NCBI RefSeq assembly: GCF_000513095.1
Contig: NZ_BAUT01000003.1
Coordinates: 62,001 to 126,000, forward strand
Direction: 5' to 3'
DNA: 64,000 nt
DNA from: Halalkalibacter wakoensis JCM 9140
GTDB taxonomy: Bacteria; Bacillota; Bacilli; Bacillales; Bacillaceae_D
This document shows, piece after piece, positions 35,141-45,688 of this stretch (position 1 is its first letter; every line of letters begins with the position of its first letter). Under the pieces are notes generated by a model. That model ran no database searches. It was not told the origin of the DNA and worked only from the letters and a program-made list of their open reading frames with translations. A program made the position numbers and the translations under genes.

Positions 35141-36244
35141 TTATTTAATTCTTAGTTCACTTTCTGCATCAAAGAAATGAATTTTGTTCATATCTAATGC
35201 TAATTCAACTTTCTCTCCCATTTTCACGTCAGAACGTGCATCAATACGAGCAATGAAGTCTTGACCAGCTACTTTTGAATAGAGGTAAGATTCTGCTCCT
35301 AATAATTCAGAAACGTCTACAGTGGCCGTGAATTTAGAGTCAGGAGATGATTCTAAGAATAACAGTTCATCATGAATATCTTCAGGTCTTACTCCTAGGA
35401 TCAATTCTTTGTTTAGGTAATTTTTTTCTTTTAACGCTTTTAGTTTACCTTCTGGAATTCTTACTTGTACATTGTCACCTAACTGGAAGAAACCATCTTC
35501 AGTAATCGTACCTTTTAGGAAGTTCATTGCTGGTGAACCAATGAACCCACCAACAAAGACGTTGTCCGGATTGTCATAAACTTCTTTTGGTGTCCCTACT
35601 TGCTGGATAATACCGTCTTTCATAATAACGATACGGGTTGCCATTGTCATTGCTTCAGTTTGGTCATGCGTTACATAGATCGTTGTTGTTTGTAGACGCT
35701 TGTGTAATTTTGTGATTTCTGCACGCATTTGAACACGAAGCTTTGCATCTAAGTTTGATAATGGTTCATCCATTAAGAAAACTTGAGGGTCACGAACAAT
35801 TGCTCGTCCTAAAGCGACACGTTGACGCTGACCACCTGACATTGCTTTTGGCTTACGATCAAGCATTTCAGTAAGACCTAGTATTTTAGCTGCATCCTTT
35901 ACACGTTTATCAATTTCTTCTTTTTTAAACTTACGTAGTTTCAAACCAAACGCCATGTTATCGTATACATTCATGTGTGGATAAAGAGCGTAGTTTTGGA
36001 AAACCATTGCAATGTCACGGTCCTTTGGTGCGACATCATTGACACGACGTTCACCAATATACAGGTCACCTTTAGAAATATCTTCAAGACCTGCAATCAT
36101 ACGTAAAGTTGTAGATTTTCCACAACCAGATGGTCCGACGAAAACAACAAACTCTTTATCTTCTATATGCAAGTTGAAATCTGTAACAGCAGTTACATCT
36201 CCGTCATAAATTTTGTAAACGTTCTCTAATTTAATTTCACCCAT
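35141..36244 (-). CDS. msmX: Shared sugar ABC-transporter ATPase MsmX/MalK type
   Basis: In B. subtilis MsmX energises several carbohydrate importers. Walker A GPSGCGKSTTLR, Q-loop VFQNYALYPH, signature MSGGQRQRVALGRA, Walker B VFLMDEPLSNLD and VTHDQTEAMT are intact; the C-terminal TOBE region includes LGVRPEDIHDE. The 367-residue length is normal. ATG at 36244 has AAAGGAGCG; the upstream open frame lacks a site. It stands alone without permeases, as MsmX usually does. Confidence 0.9.
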   Translation of the reverse strand: MGEIKLENVYKIYDGDVTAVTDFNLHIEDKEFVVFVGPSGCGKSTTLRMIAGLEDISKGDLYIGERRVNDVAPKDRDIAMVFQNYALYPHMNVYDNMAFGLKLRKFKKEEIDKRVKDAAKILGLTEMLDRKPKAMSGGQRQRVALGRAIVRDPQVFLMDEPLSNLDAKLRVQMRAEITKLHKRLQTTTIYVTHDQTEAMTMATRIVIMKDGIIQQVGTPKEVYDNPDNVFVGGFIGSPAMNFLKGTITEDGFFQLGDNVQVRIPEGKLKALKEKNYLNKELILGVRPEDIHDELLFLESSPDSKFTATVDVSELLGAESYLYSKVAGQDFIARIDARSDVKMGEKVELALDMNKIHFFDAESELRIK

Positions 36245-36320
36245 TATTATCGCTCCTTTAAGTCTTTGATATGACCTAAGTATAACTTTTGGAACCGTTT
36301 TCGTATACGGTAATAGTGCA

Positions 36321-36354
36321 TAAAAAAAGATGCACTGTATTTGTGCACAGTGCA
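36321..36354 (-). terminator. Terminator of the PucR-type gene (minus strand)
   Basis: TGCACTGT/ACAGTGCA stem (minus strand) followed by seven Ts, directly after the gene's TAA at 36355-36357. Confidence 0.78.
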
Positions 36355-37263
36355 TTAATGGATGTTCCTTTCTATTAACAATGCCAAATAAATCGAAACA
36401 GCACTTCTAAAATGACGAATATCGATCCCTGTTTTTTCTATAAACTTATCAACTCTGTATTGCATTGTATTTCGATGCAGAAAAAGTTTTTTAGCAGCAT
36501 GAGAAATATTCATATTGCAATCCAAATACACTTTAATGCTATGAATCAATTCACGTTCCTCTATAATTTGGCTTAATGTTTGGTCGGTAAATTTCTGCAA
36601 CGTGACCGGGGGCGCTTCCCCAATTAATAAAAACGGTAGTTCTTCTTCCCCTTTATAGATAGGTTTGTTGACGAGTTGTTTTACAATTTGAAACGTTTCT
36701 CTTTCCAATTGATAACGACTCTTAGCCTCAGTAAGGGCCACATTACCAATGCCAATGTACAAGGATATTTCAACAAAAAAATCACTTGCAACCGTATCAA
36801 CAATTGATTCAAATAAATGTTCAACAGTATCTGTCATTTTCGGTTCCAAATCAATAAAAACTCCAGAAAATGGATTTTCCCAAATAACAATCGTTTTTGC
36901 GGGGAAGAAACTTTTTAAAACATCCGTAAAAGTATCCCATTCTTGTAGTTCTTCTTTCAATTGAAAATGAATAAAACGGAGGTTTTCATTAAGTTGGTCA
37001 TCATCGCGAATGTCATTGCCTTCAAAAAGCAAAGTAGCCCACCATGATTCTTCGGCGTTTCTGGGGGCAAAGTCGCGTTGTTCTTCAATAGGGTTAAGAA
37101 AAATTCGTAACATGTCAAGTTCTGACTTATGTATTTCATTAATGGGAAATCCAATCACTATATTGTCTGGTGTTTGGAACCAATGGTAGTTACGATTTGT
37201 TGTGTTTCGGTCAGGACTAACTGTAAATCGATCCCCAAAATGGGCTCTTAGTTTATCAAGCAT
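36355..37263 (-). CDS. PucR/CdaR-type helix-turn-helix regulator
   Basis: This 302-residue protein carries a PucR C-terminal HTH: IHSIKVYLDCNMNISHAAKKLFLHRNTMQYRVDKF, near residues 240-275. The remaining N-terminal part has no named sensor domain that I recognise, but WFQTPDNIVIGFP and a GGDEF-like-fold region (SLYIGIGNVALT) resemble CdaR family members. It lies just upstream of msmX in the same direction but is separated by a terminator. Control of sugar uptake is possible from position only. Confidence 0.78.
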   Translation of the reverse strand: MLDKLRAHFGDRFTVSPDRNTTNRNYHWFQTPDNIVIGFPINEIHKSELDMLRIFLNPIEEQRDFAPRNAEESWWATLLFEGNDIRDDDQLNENLRFIHFQLKEELQEWDTFTDVLKSFFPAKTIVIWENPFSGVFIDLEPKMTDTVEHLFESIVDTVASDFFVEISLYIGIGNVALTEAKSRYQLERETFQIVKQLVNKPIYKGEEELPFLLIGEAPPVTLQKFTDQTLSQIIEERELIHSIKVYLDCNMNISHAAKKLFLHRNTMQYRVDKFIEKTGIDIRHFRSAVSIYLALLIERNIH

Positions 37264-37417
37264 TCAATTATTAATTCCTTTCAATGAAATGATGTGTTAA
37301 GTATAACAAATTAGCTTGGTCAAGTTAAATAAACAAAACTGAACGTATAAGATAAGAACTTCCTCTGCTTCTCATACATACAAATAAGTAGAAATGCGTT
37401 TGAAAGGGTTGAGCAAA

Positions 37418-37525
37418 ATGAATAAAGAGCTAAACCTTCTAACGAATGGATTGATGCTGATTGGCTCAATTTTCTTCTTAATCGGATCTTGTTTGGCTTT
37501 TAAAATAGCCTGGGACAAAATGTGA
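37418..37525 (+). CDS. Small single-span membrane peptide
   Basis: This 35-residue open frame has AAAGGG seven to ten bases before ATG and a following terminator. MNKELNLLTNG leads into one hydrophobic segment (LMLIGSIFFLIGSCLAF) and a short basic tail. The function is unknown. Confidence 0.5.
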   Translation: MNKELNLLTNGLMLIGSIFFLIGSCLAFKIAWDKM

Positions 37526-37547
37526 AGCATACAGTTATTAATGTAGC

Positions 37548-37582
37548 ATAAAAGCGCCGTTATAGAGGCGCTTTTATCTCTT
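37548..37582. terminator. Terminator between two small genes
   Basis: ATAAAAGCGCC pairs with GGCGCTTTTAT, with T-rich sequence after it on the plus strand and A-rich sequence before it. The small membrane gene and the YjcZ gene converge here. Confidence 0.75.
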
Positions 37583-37586
37583 TTTA

Positions 37587-37739
37587 TCACTTATACCAAC
37601 TAGCACCTAGGATAATGAGCAAAATGACAAGCACCACGATTAAGGCGAAGCCAAAGCCAAAACCAGAACGAGGTGCTGGGGGATAACAATATCCACCGTA
37701 CCCGCCATATCCTGCGTACCATGGACTATAGTAACCCAT
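37587..37739 (-). CDS. YjcZ-family sporulation-type peptide
   Basis: This 50-residue peptide has a Gly/Tyr-rich N-terminus (MGYYSPWYAGYGGYGGY) and one hydrophobic C-terminal helix (FALIVVLVILLIILG) ending SWYK. This matches the YjcZ family common in spore formers. AAAGGTGGTG precedes ATG. Confidence 0.8.
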   Translation of the reverse strand: MGYYSPWYAGYGGYGGYCYPPAPRSGFGFGFALIVVLVILLIILGASWYK

Positions 37740-37912
37740 CACGACACCACCTTTCAGGAGGGTTACTACACACTATGCATATGCCTTGAATCATGAGCTA
37801 GGTATGTGTGGAATTTTTCTTAATAATGCAGCAACTAATAAAAGGAAAATGTTAGAAATCAATTTAGTAGTCTGTTATGATAGTAAACAAAAATGTCAGA
37901 ATGGGGAAGGCT

Positions 37913-38995
37913 ATGTGGGTTAATGATTTCATTGTATATATCATGGTCCTATTTCTTTGTTTAGGGGCAATCGATAAACTATCGGGCAATAAATTTGGTC
38001 TTGGACAGAGCTTCACGAATGCTTTTTATACGATGGGGTCCTTAACGCTTGCAATGGTTGGAATTGTTTCATTGGCACCTGTTATTTCAGCCATTTTAAC
38101 ACCTATTATCTCTCCTGTTTATAGTTTAGTGGGAGCAGACCCTGCAGCATTTGCTAATACAATATTAGCACTTGACATGGGTGGATATGCTCTGGCAAAA
38201 GAGATGGCGCTAACGCCTGATGCTGAACTGTTTGCCTGGGTTTTTCTTGGTACAATGATGGGGCCGACCATTGTTTTTACCATTCCTGTTGCTTTAGGGA
38301 TAATTGAAAAAGAAGACCATCCTTACTTTGCTAAAGGAATCCTTCTTGGGATCATTACGGTGCCAATTGGCTGTTTAGCAGGAGGGTTGATTGCGAACCT
38401 AGATCTTATGATCGTCCTCAAAAATTTAATTCCAACAATTGTCTTATCACTATTCATTTCACTTGGTCTTTGGAAGAAAACAAGTATGATGATTAAAGGA
38501 TTTCAATACTTTGCAAAAGGAATCGAGAGCATCGCGATTATTGGTCTTACAGCGATTATTATTGAAACATTAACAGGATTTAGCCTGATTCCCAATATGA
38601 CTCCTATTGATGAAGGAATTAAAATTGTCGGGATGATTGTTATCGTATTAGCAGGAGCTTTTCCGTTTGTTACGTTCATCAATCTAGTATTTAGTAAGAA
38701 GTTAAAGAGTGTGGGCTCATTATTGAAAATAGATGAGAAGGCTGCTGCTGGATTAATTGCATCGTTAGCTCATGTTATTCCAATGTTAACTTTACTAAAG
38801 GAAATGAATTCAAGAGGCAAGGTATTCAATGTAGCCTTTGCCGTTAGTGGAGCGTTTGTAGTAGGAGGGCACTTAGGGTTTGTTGCAGGGTTGCAAAAAG
38901 AGATGGTGTTTGCAATGGTGGCAGGGAAGCTGATATCTGGTATTTCTGCTTTAGTATTAGCTCATTTTGTCATGAAAAAGGAAGATATGTATTGA
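37913..38995 (+). CDS. eutH: EutH-type ethanolamine permease
   Basis: This integral membrane protein of about 360 residues has ten or more hydrophobic segments. DKLSGNKFGLGQ, ALDMGGYALAKEMA, GTMMGPTIVFTIPVALG and the late GGHLGFVAGLQ match EutH, which imports ethanolamine. ATG at 37913 has GGGGAAGG close upstream. No ethanolamine ammonia-lyase or microcompartment genes lie in the window; note that ethanolamine lyase needs adenosylcobalamin, made by the operon at 4-16.6 kb. The next gene begins 110 bases later. Confidence 0.85.
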   Translation: MWVNDFIVYIMVLFLCLGAIDKLSGNKFGLGQSFTNAFYTMGSLTLAMVGIVSLAPVISAILTPIISPVYSLVGADPAAFANTILALDMGGYALAKEMALTPDAELFAWVFLGTMMGPTIVFTIPVALGIIEKEDHPYFAKGILLGIITVPIGCLAGGLIANLDLMIVLKNLIPTIVLSLFISLGLWKKTSMMIKGFQYFAKGIESIAIIGLTAIIIETLTGFSLIPNMTPIDEGIKIVGMIVIVLAGAFPFVTFINLVFSKKLKSVGSLLKIDEKAAAGLIASLAHVIPMLTLLKEMNSRGKVFNVAFAVSGAFVVGGHLGFVAGLQKEMVFAMVAGKLISGISALVLAHFVMKKEDMY

Positions 38996-39105
38996 CTTTA
39001 GAGCATGTGAGCTCATCTGATCAGACGCTGCATTTGTTTGGATTTTTTATGTATGATACGATTTTAAAGGAACTCTACCAAATGTCAGAACTAGGAGAGA
39101 GATTT

Positions 39106-39780
39106 ATGTTAGAAAAGGAACAAATAAAAAAACAGATGTTAGAGGGATTTTTGTTCAGACATGCAACGAAAGAATTCGATTCCGACAAAATCATTTCAGA
39201 TGAAGACTTTCAATTTATTTTAGAGGCAGGAAGATTGTCACCAAGTTCTATCGGACTTGAACCTTGGAAGTTTGTTGTTTTGCAAAACAAGGAAAAGAGA
39301 GAAAAATTAGCAGAAATAGCATGGGGAGCAAAAGGTCAATTGCTGACAGCTAGTCATTTTGTTATTATTTTGGCGCGTACAAGTAAAGATGTTACATATA
39401 ATTCTGAATACATTACAGATCATTTTAGAACCGTAAAAAAAGCTCCAGAAGAAATTGTTAAGGAACTTCCAGCACGATATCAACATTTTCAAGAGAAGTT
39501 TGGGGTGCTTGATAATGAGCGTACGATATTTGACTGGTCTTGTAAGCAAACCTATATAGCTTTAGGGAATATGCTAACGGCCGCTGCTCAAATTGGCATT
39601 GATTCTTGCCCGATGGAAGGTTTTCATTATGAAAAAGTGCACCAATTTCTCGATGACCAAGGATTATTAGAAAATGGTCATTTTGATGTTTCTGTGATGG
39701 CAGCTTTTGGTTATCGAAAAAACGAGCCACGACCAAAAACAAGAAAGTCATTAGAAGATGTTGTTACTTGGCTCACGTAA
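39106..39780 (+). CDS. Nitroreductase-family NAD(P)H oxidoreductase
   Basis: This is an FMN-dependent reductase resembling B. subtilis YfkO/YdgI. FRHATKEFDSDKII, AGRLSPSSIGLEPWKFVV, TYIALGNMLTAAAQIGIDSCPMEGF and FGYRKNEPRP are family motifs. The 224-residue length is normal. ATG at 39106 follows AGGAGA at 39093-39098. It ends at a terminator hairpin shared with the convergent ligD. Confidence 0.86.
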   Translation: MLEKEQIKKQMLEGFLFRHATKEFDSDKIISDEDFQFILEAGRLSPSSIGLEPWKFVVLQNKEKREKLAEIAWGAKGQLLTASHFVIILARTSKDVTYNSEYITDHFRTVKKAPEEIVKELPARYQHFQEKFGVLDNERTIFDWSCKQTYIALGNMLTAAAQIGIDSCPMEGFHYEKVHQFLDDQGLLENGHFDVSVMAAFGYRKNEPRPKTRKSLEDVVTWLT

Positions 39781-39791
39781 TGTTTTTAAAA

Positions 39792-39833
39792 AGGGGTGTC
39801 CCAAGGTCAGATGAGACCTTCGGGAACAACCCT
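39792..39833. terminator. Terminator hairpin between nitroreductase and ligD
   Basis: AGGGGTGTCCCAAGGTC pairs imperfectly with GACCTTCGGGAACAACCCT. It is one of three related hairpins in the window and overlaps the ligD stop codon. Confidence 0.6.
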
Positions 39834-41663
39834 AAACTAATTGTTTTAGCTGAGCAAGGATTGCTGCAAAAGACTCTTCGTTGTTCACCTTTCGAAAAGA
39901 GGAAAATGGATTTCTCTTTTCTTCTAATCGCTGTATAACAGCTGGGACAGTAAAAGCACTTGGAGTCAAGGTCTCAGTGATTTCATCCCAATCTAATGGG
40001 GTTGCAACAAGGCCCTTCTCGTTTCCTCTTGTAGAATAAGGAGCAACAATGGTTTTTCCTTCATCATGTTGAATATAATCGAGATATAATTTGTTGTTTC
40101 TATTTTCTTTAACCGTTCGGTTGTGAATAAATCTGGCTGTTGTTCACATAAGAACTGACAAACAAATTGAGTGAATATTCTTGTCTCTTTATACGTAAAT
40201 CGGTCTGTTGGAAGGGGAATATAAACCTGTAACCCTTTGCCACCAGAAGTTTTGACAAATGAAGTAAGTTTAAATTGATCAAAAATTACTTTCATCTGTT
40301 TGGCTGCAATAATGGCTAATGAAAATTCTTCGACAGAAGGCGGATCTAAATCAAAAACGATTTCTGTAGGGTTAACGGTGTATCTGGTTTGAAAAGGAAT
40401 ATGTAATTCGAGTGCAAGCTGATTTCCTAACCACAAAAGGGTTTCCAAGTCATTACAAACAATATAGTTAATATCTTCAACGGTTTCCGTTTGAATAAAA
40501 TCTGGTGCGTATTCGGGACAATGTTTTTGGTAGAAGCTTTCACTTCCCGATCCATGTGGAAAACGAATGACGGTTAACAACCGGTCTTTTAAAAATGGCA
40601 ATAAAAATGGCGAAGCTTTCTGTAAGTAAAGCAAATAGTCATCCTTTGTCACGCCAATTGCTTCCCAAAGAGGCTTGTCTGGATTTGTTATATGAATGTG
40701 ATCTGGTATTGGATGTAATTGGCGTTGCATGTTTTGCCATGTGCAATTTTGCGGGTCCTCATGGAATTGAAAAGCGTGAAACCTAGGTTCGCGTAATTGT
40801 TTTCCATCAAAGTCAATGCAAGCAATAGAGACACAAATGGAGGGTGGTAACTCCCATATATGGTTAGAAGTGTTTGTACCATTCGTTTGGAAAAAAGAGA
40901 ACAATGTTTTTTCTTCATCTGTTGTCAACCCATGTCGGAAGTTAACAATTTCCGTTAGCCTCTCACCTTGATAAATGGCTCCATGAAAATATCCATTGGT
41001 TTTATCATACTTGGTTAAAATGACGGACACGTATCGATAATTTTTTATTTTCAACCAATTTCCTGTACGTTTTGCTCGTTCCCACTTACTATTCAACCTT
41101 TTGGCGACAAGACCTTCTCCGTTGTACGTAACAATGTTCGACCAAAGTTTTTTTGCATCGTTGCTCAAATCGATGACTTGTAAGCGTCGATCATCCTCAT
41201 AATTTACAGTAGATGGCAAATTCTGCTTATGAAAAAGAGAATACAATTTCTCTTTTCGAACGTCTAACGTTAAATGTTCAAGTAACTCACCTTTTTGTTC
41301 AATTAAATCAAAGCTAATAAAATGACATGGAAATTCGGCTGCATGTTTTTTGATAACGGTCTGGTTTTTCATTCTGCCTCTAACCTGAACAGTGTGGAAA
41401 TGACTTTGATAATTATTTACTAAATGAACGATTTCCCCATCAAGTGTAAGGGGAAGTTGGTCTTTTATTTGTGGAAACATGTTTTTGCAATAAGCAATAA
41501 TTTCAGGAAATTGCTTATTTAAAATGTTCCCCGTGCGACTAATCAATGTTGGTTCAGGGTCATACCAGTGCAACAAACAACGAAAGCCATCATACTTTGT
41601 TTCGTATATCCAGCCTTCTTCAATAGGTATTTCAAGTGCAGGTGTTAAGAGCATTGGTTTCAC
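39832..41663 (-). CDS. ligD: ATP-dependent DNA ligase D with polymerase domain (frameshifted)
   Basis: This is the ligase of bacterial non-homologous end joining. The N-terminal ligase domain has the AMP-accepting Lys in YETKYDGFR (residue ~23), LTLDGEIV and EGLVAKRL; the C-terminal half is the LigD polymerase/primase domain with FPHGSGSESFYQKH, IVFDLDPP and SFVKTSGGKGLQVYIPL. One T is missing on the plus strand in the run at 40103-40106; restoring it reads RNNKLYLDYIQHDEGKTIVAPYS and extends the protein to about 611 residues. GTG at 41663 follows AAAAAGGAG. It is divergent from ku, as in B. subtilis ykoU/ykoV. There is no nuclease domain. Confidence 0.9.
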
Positions 41664-41779
41664 GTGGGCCACTCCTTTTTCAAACAACCGACTAATAGTT
41701 AAGCTGTAACAAAATTGCAGTCGTCATACATAATCACCATAAAATAATTGCACATTAAGAAAAAAAGTAGGTGATCGTT

Positions 41780-42646
41780 ATGCATACCGTTTGGAAAGGG
41801 AGCATTAGTTTTGGACTAGTAAACATTCCAATTAAACTTCATACCGCAACGGAAAACAAAGATATTAAGTTGCGTCAGCTTCATAAAGAATGTCATACCC
41901 CGATAAGCTATCAAAAGATTTGTCCAGGGTGTGAAAAAGAAGTAACAAACGAAGAGATCGTCAAAGCATATGAATATGCCAAAAATAAATTTGTCATCTT
42001 AGATGACGAAGACCTAGAAAGGCTAAAAAAAGAAAATGAAGACAAAGCAGTTGAAATTGTTGATTTTGTGAAGTTAGAGGAAATTGATCCGATCTACTTT
42101 GAAAAAAGTTATTTCATCGCACCAGATAACGGCGGGGCAAAGGCGTATTCGTTATTAAGAAAGGCTTTAACTGAGTCCGGAAAAATTGGGATTGCTAAAA
42201 TCATTATTCGTTCAAAAGAACAATTGGCTGTTGTACGCGTATATAAAGAAACACTTTTGATGGAAACGATTCATTTCCCGGATGAGGTTCGTAACGTTCA
42301 AGACGTCCCTAATGTTCCTAGCGAGCAACTAGTGGAACAACGGGAATTAGATACAGCTCTTATGCTCGTTGACCAATTAACAACCACTTACGATCCTGAA
42401 AAATATACAGATGACTACCGAACAGCATTAATGGAATTGATAGAAGAAAAGAAAACAGGCAAAGAGACAGTCACAGCAACAGAAAAAGAGCCTGCACCTG
42501 CTTCAAACGTGACAGACTTAATGTCTGCCTTGCAAGCATCTCTTGACAAAACAAAAACAAAGAAACCGACAACAAGGAAAAAGAAGGCCGTTACTGCCAA
42601 AAAAGAACCAGCAGAAAAAGCAACATCAGCTCGAAAAAACGCATAA
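41780..42646 (+). CDS. ku: Ku end-binding protein for NHEJ
   Basis: This prokaryotic Ku homodimer protects DNA ends and recruits LigD. It begins MHTVWKGSISFGLVNIPIKLHTAT and carries ALTESGKIGIAKIIIRSKEQLAVV; after the core (to residue ~255) comes a Lys-rich tail (KKPTTRKKKAVTAKKEP) that promotes DNA binding. The length is 288 residues. ATG at 41780 follows AGGTGATC. The 116-base gap to ligD must hold both promoters; TGTAAC at 41705 with CATAATC at 41729 (18-base spacer) loosely resembles a SigG promoter, in line with B. subtilis, but is weak. Confidence 0.93.
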   Translation: MHTVWKGSISFGLVNIPIKLHTATENKDIKLRQLHKECHTPISYQKICPGCEKEVTNEEIVKAYEYAKNKFVILDDEDLERLKKENEDKAVEIVDFVKLEEIDPIYFEKSYFIAPDNGGAKAYSLLRKALTESGKIGIAKIIIRSKEQLAVVRVYKETLLMETIHFPDEVRNVQDVPNVPSEQLVEQRELDTALMLVDQLTTTYDPEKYTDDYRTALMELIEEKKTGKETVTATEKEPAPASNVTDLMSALQASLDKTKTKKPTTRKKKAVTAKKEPAEKATSARKNA

Positions 42647-42654
42647 CCTGGAAT

Positions 42655-42691
42655 GAAGAAGAGGTTCGAATTTAGAATCTCTTCTTCTTTT
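42655..42691 (+). terminator. Terminator after ku
   Basis: GAAGAAGAGGTTC pairs with GAATCTCTTCTTC (one G-T pair), followed by TTTT. Confidence 0.78.
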
Positions 42692-42798
42692 ATGTAAAAG
42701 GAAATCGACAAATGTCTTTAATTCTATAGAATTACTAAGGGTTTCTATAGTAAACTAGTTCTATTAACTAATTTTGTTAGTAGAAGGGATTCAATTAT

Positions 42799-45528
42799 AT
42801 GAAATTAATCACAAAGCTAATTCTTGGTTTAGGGTCTATTTTCGCTATCATCCTGTTACTGAGTACAACGCTTTTTTACACACTTACTGAACAAAATACT
42901 TATATTCGTGAAATTGTCGTTGAAGATCATGAGAAAGTTATGTTAGCAGAATCGTTAAAAAATCACACGAGTATGATTGCGCGAGAAACAAGAGATCTGC
43001 TCTTACTAGAAGGAGATGAACCACGGGTAGCGGAAAAAGTGGTATCCATCCGTGAAACGATTCATGATAAGGTGATTCTACTTGATACGATACAGCAAGT
43101 GTCAGCGGAAGAAGAATCAAGGGCTTCTCTTTCATCTGTCCGAAGTCTTTCTAATGCTTATGACGACATGATTGAAACTGTCATTTCGTTAGCCTTGTCG
43201 AATAATGTAGAAGAGGCGACAAACCATTTACTAAGTGACAATCAAGAGTTGCGTAGAGCAATGATTGCAGAAGTTGACGTATTTGTTGAACTGGAAGAAA
43301 CGAAGATGTTAAGTCGTCTCGCTGAGGCTGAAATGGCTTATGAAAATTCAGTACGCTTCTTGGTCATTTTCACTGTCATTTCGCTTATCTTGATGGCGAT
43401 TATTACTTATTTAATCATTAAAAATATTAATTCTAGCATCAACAGTGTGCGCAAAGTTATTACAAGTGTAAATGAACATTCTCTAGAGGAATTACCTCGA
43501 ATAGAAATTAAGTCTAAAGATGAAGTTGCGGATATCGCAATTGCTTATAATACGATGGCTGACTCTTTGGAGAAAATATCAAAACAAGAAAAACAATTCG
43601 CAGAATCGTTGAAGGAAGAGAATTGGATTAAGACTCGCTTTGCTGAAATAACCATGAAGTTTCAAGGAATAAAAGAATTAAATGAATTTGGTGCTGTATT
43701 TATTACAAATGTTTCTCAATTTGTAAAAGCTACATATGGTGTTGTTTATATAAAAGAAAATGGAAACACATTAACAAAGATTGCGGCCTATGCTAGTGAT
43801 GATTCAGATGTTGGTACAAAGAAAATACATCTTGGTCAAGGGTTAGTAGGACAGTGTGCAGCTGACAATGAAAAGATGGTACTCGATGCGTTACCAGAAG
43901 GGTATGTTTCTACTCGTTCAGGATTAGGGGAGGGGAGTCCGACTTCATTAATTCTATTACCAATACAACTAGAAGGTGATGTAGTGGGTGTATTAGAATT
44001 AGCTAAATTTGAACCCTTTACACAATTAGAAGTAAGAATCCTTGATCAATTAACTCAGTCTTCAGGTTCGAGCATTGAACGTATTTTAGATCATATGAAA
44101 ATTGAAGAACTACTTGCAGAATCCCAAACTCAATCAGAAGAGTTGCAAACTCAGTCAGAAGAACTTCAACAACAACAAGAAGAACTTCGATTAATTAATG
44201 AACAATTGCACGAGCAGTTTAAACAATCCGATGAGAAAAAGCAAGAACTTGAAGGAATTAGAAAGGATTTAGAAGAAAAAAATCGAAATATAAAACTTGG
44301 ATCAAGATATAAATCGGAGTTTTTAGCAAACATGTCACATGAGTTACGAACACCACTTAACAGCATGTTAATCCTCTCGCAACTATTATCAGAGAACCAA
44401 AATGGAAACTTAACGGATAAACAAATAGAACATGCATCTACAATTTATTCGTCAGGGAAAGACTTGCTTGAGTTAATCAATGATATTTTAGATTTATCCA
44501 AAATTGAATCAGGGAAAGTTGAAGTGTATCCAGAAGAAGTACTTATTAGTGACATTAAAGCCTTTGTTGAGAGACAGTTTGAACCAATTTCTGCTCAAAA
44601 AGGATTAGATTTTTCTATTAGAGTCGAGCCTGGAACACCGTCCATTATTTATACAGATGACCAGCGTCTCAAACAAATATTAAAAAACTTGCTTTCGAAT
44701 GCGTTTAAATTCACAAGTGAAGGAAAAGTAGAGTTGTATTTACAGAATGGAAAGGAAGCAGAAGGAATAAAAGTAGCTTTTTCTGTTATTGATACTGGTA
44801 TTGGTATTAAAAAGGAAAAGCAACAAAGTATTTTTGAAGCCTTCTATCAAGAGGATGGGACGATTACTCGTAAATATGGTGGAACCGGTCTTGGATTATC
44901 TATAAGTAGGGAACTATCAGAATTATTAGGTGGTCGTATTGAAGTTGAAAGTATTGAAGGCGAAGGTAGTATTTTTACGTTACACTTACCAGATTTTGAT
45001 AAAGGATCTGAACACGTTCAAGCGGTTTTAGATGAAGTTGCCGTCACAGTCGAGGAAGAAGAAGTCTTAAGAGAAGTGCAAATGAATGAAACAGCGAAAG
45101 TGAGTGAAATTGAACGAGCCAATTTCAATGACGAAGATACTGAAAAGGAGCAATTACAAAACAAAACCGTACTGGTTGTAGATGATGATATGCGAAATGT
45201 ATTTTCATTGACGGCCGCTTTGGAAATGCAAAATATGAATGTGTTGTTTGCAGAAAATGGAAAAGAAGCGCTTGATGCATTACAGGAGCATTCTTCAATT
45301 GATATTATTTTAATGGATATTATGATGCCAGAAATGAATGGATACGAAGCCATGCAAGCTATTCGTGAAAATCAAGAGTGGGAACACTTGCCCATTTTAG
45401 CATTAACGGCAAAAGCGATGAAAAACGATCGCGAAAAATGTATTGCAGCCGGAGCTTCGGATTATATTAGTAAGCCGGTTAATATGGAGCAGCTATTATC
45501 GTTGATCAAAGTATGGCTCCATAAATAG
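42799..45528 (+). CDS. Hybrid sensor histidine kinase (HAMP-GAF-HisKA-HATPase-REC)
   Basis: This 909-residue membrane sensor has a signal/TM segment at ~8-28, an extracytoplasmic helical region of about 165 residues rich in Glu/Leu (four-helix-bundle type), a second TM at ~195-215, HAMP, then GAF at ~285-430. A Gln/Glu coiled coil (repeats of QTQSEELQ) leads to HisKA with MSHELRTPL (His near 513), N-box NLLSNAFKF and G-boxes DTGIGI and GGTGLGLSI; a receiver domain ends the protein with the acceptor Asp in ILMDIMMPEMNG (near 838). It should autophosphorylate and pass phosphate to its own receiver. AGAAGGG precedes ATG. It is followed by a CheR gene and a second kinase in the same direction. 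Confidence 0.9.
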   Translation: MKLITKLILGLGSIFAIILLLSTTLFYTLTEQNTYIREIVVEDHEKVMLAESLKNHTSMIARETRDLLLLEGDEPRVAEKVVSIRETIHDKVILLDTIQQVSAEEESRASLSSVRSLSNAYDDMIETVISLALSNNVEEATNHLLSDNQELRRAMIAEVDVFVELEETKMLSRLAEAEMAYENSVRFLVIFTVISLILMAIITYLIIKNINSSINSVRKVITSVNEHSLEELPRIEIKSKDEVADIAIAYNTMADSLEKISKQEKQFAESLKEENWIKTRFAEITMKFQGIKELNEFGAVFITNVSQFVKATYGVVYIKENGNTLTKIAAYASDDSDVGTKKIHLGQGLVGQCAADNEKMVLDALPEGYVSTRSGLGEGSPTSLILLPIQLEGDVVGVLELAKFEPFTQLEVRILDQLTQSSGSSIERILDHMKIEELLAESQTQSEELQTQSEELQQQQEELRLINEQLHEQFKQSDEKKQELEGIRKDLEEKNRNIKLGSRYKSEFLANMSHELRTPLNSMLILSQLLSENQNGNLTDKQIEHASTIYSSGKDLLELINDILDLSKIESGKVEVYPEEVLISDIKAFVERQFEPISAQKGLDFSIRVEPGTPSIIYTDDQRLKQILKNLLSNAFKFTSEGKVELYLQNGKEAEGIKVAFSVIDTGIGIKKEKQQSIFEAFYQEDGTITRKYGGTGLGLSISRELSELLGGRIEVESIEGEGSIFTLHLPDFDKGSEHVQAVLDEVAVTVEEEEVLREVQMNETAKVSEIERANFNDEDTEKEQLQNKTVLVVDDDMRNVFSLTAALEMQNMNVLFAENGKEALDALQEHSSIDIILMDIMMPEMNGYEAMQAIRENQEWEHLPILALTAKAMKNDREKCIAAGASDYISKPVNMEQLLSLIKVWLHK

Positions 45529-45688
45529 TAAGTAAGAGTGAATGGTCTTAACCAAAGTATGGAAAAGAAAAATGGAATGAAAAGATGCAATCAATTGATA
45601 AGCGGAGTGAACAGGTAGGCATCGTCAATGTTCTACTCCGTTCCATAGTTCCAATCCCTTTTCCGCAGAAAAGAGGAGTAGAAACAGT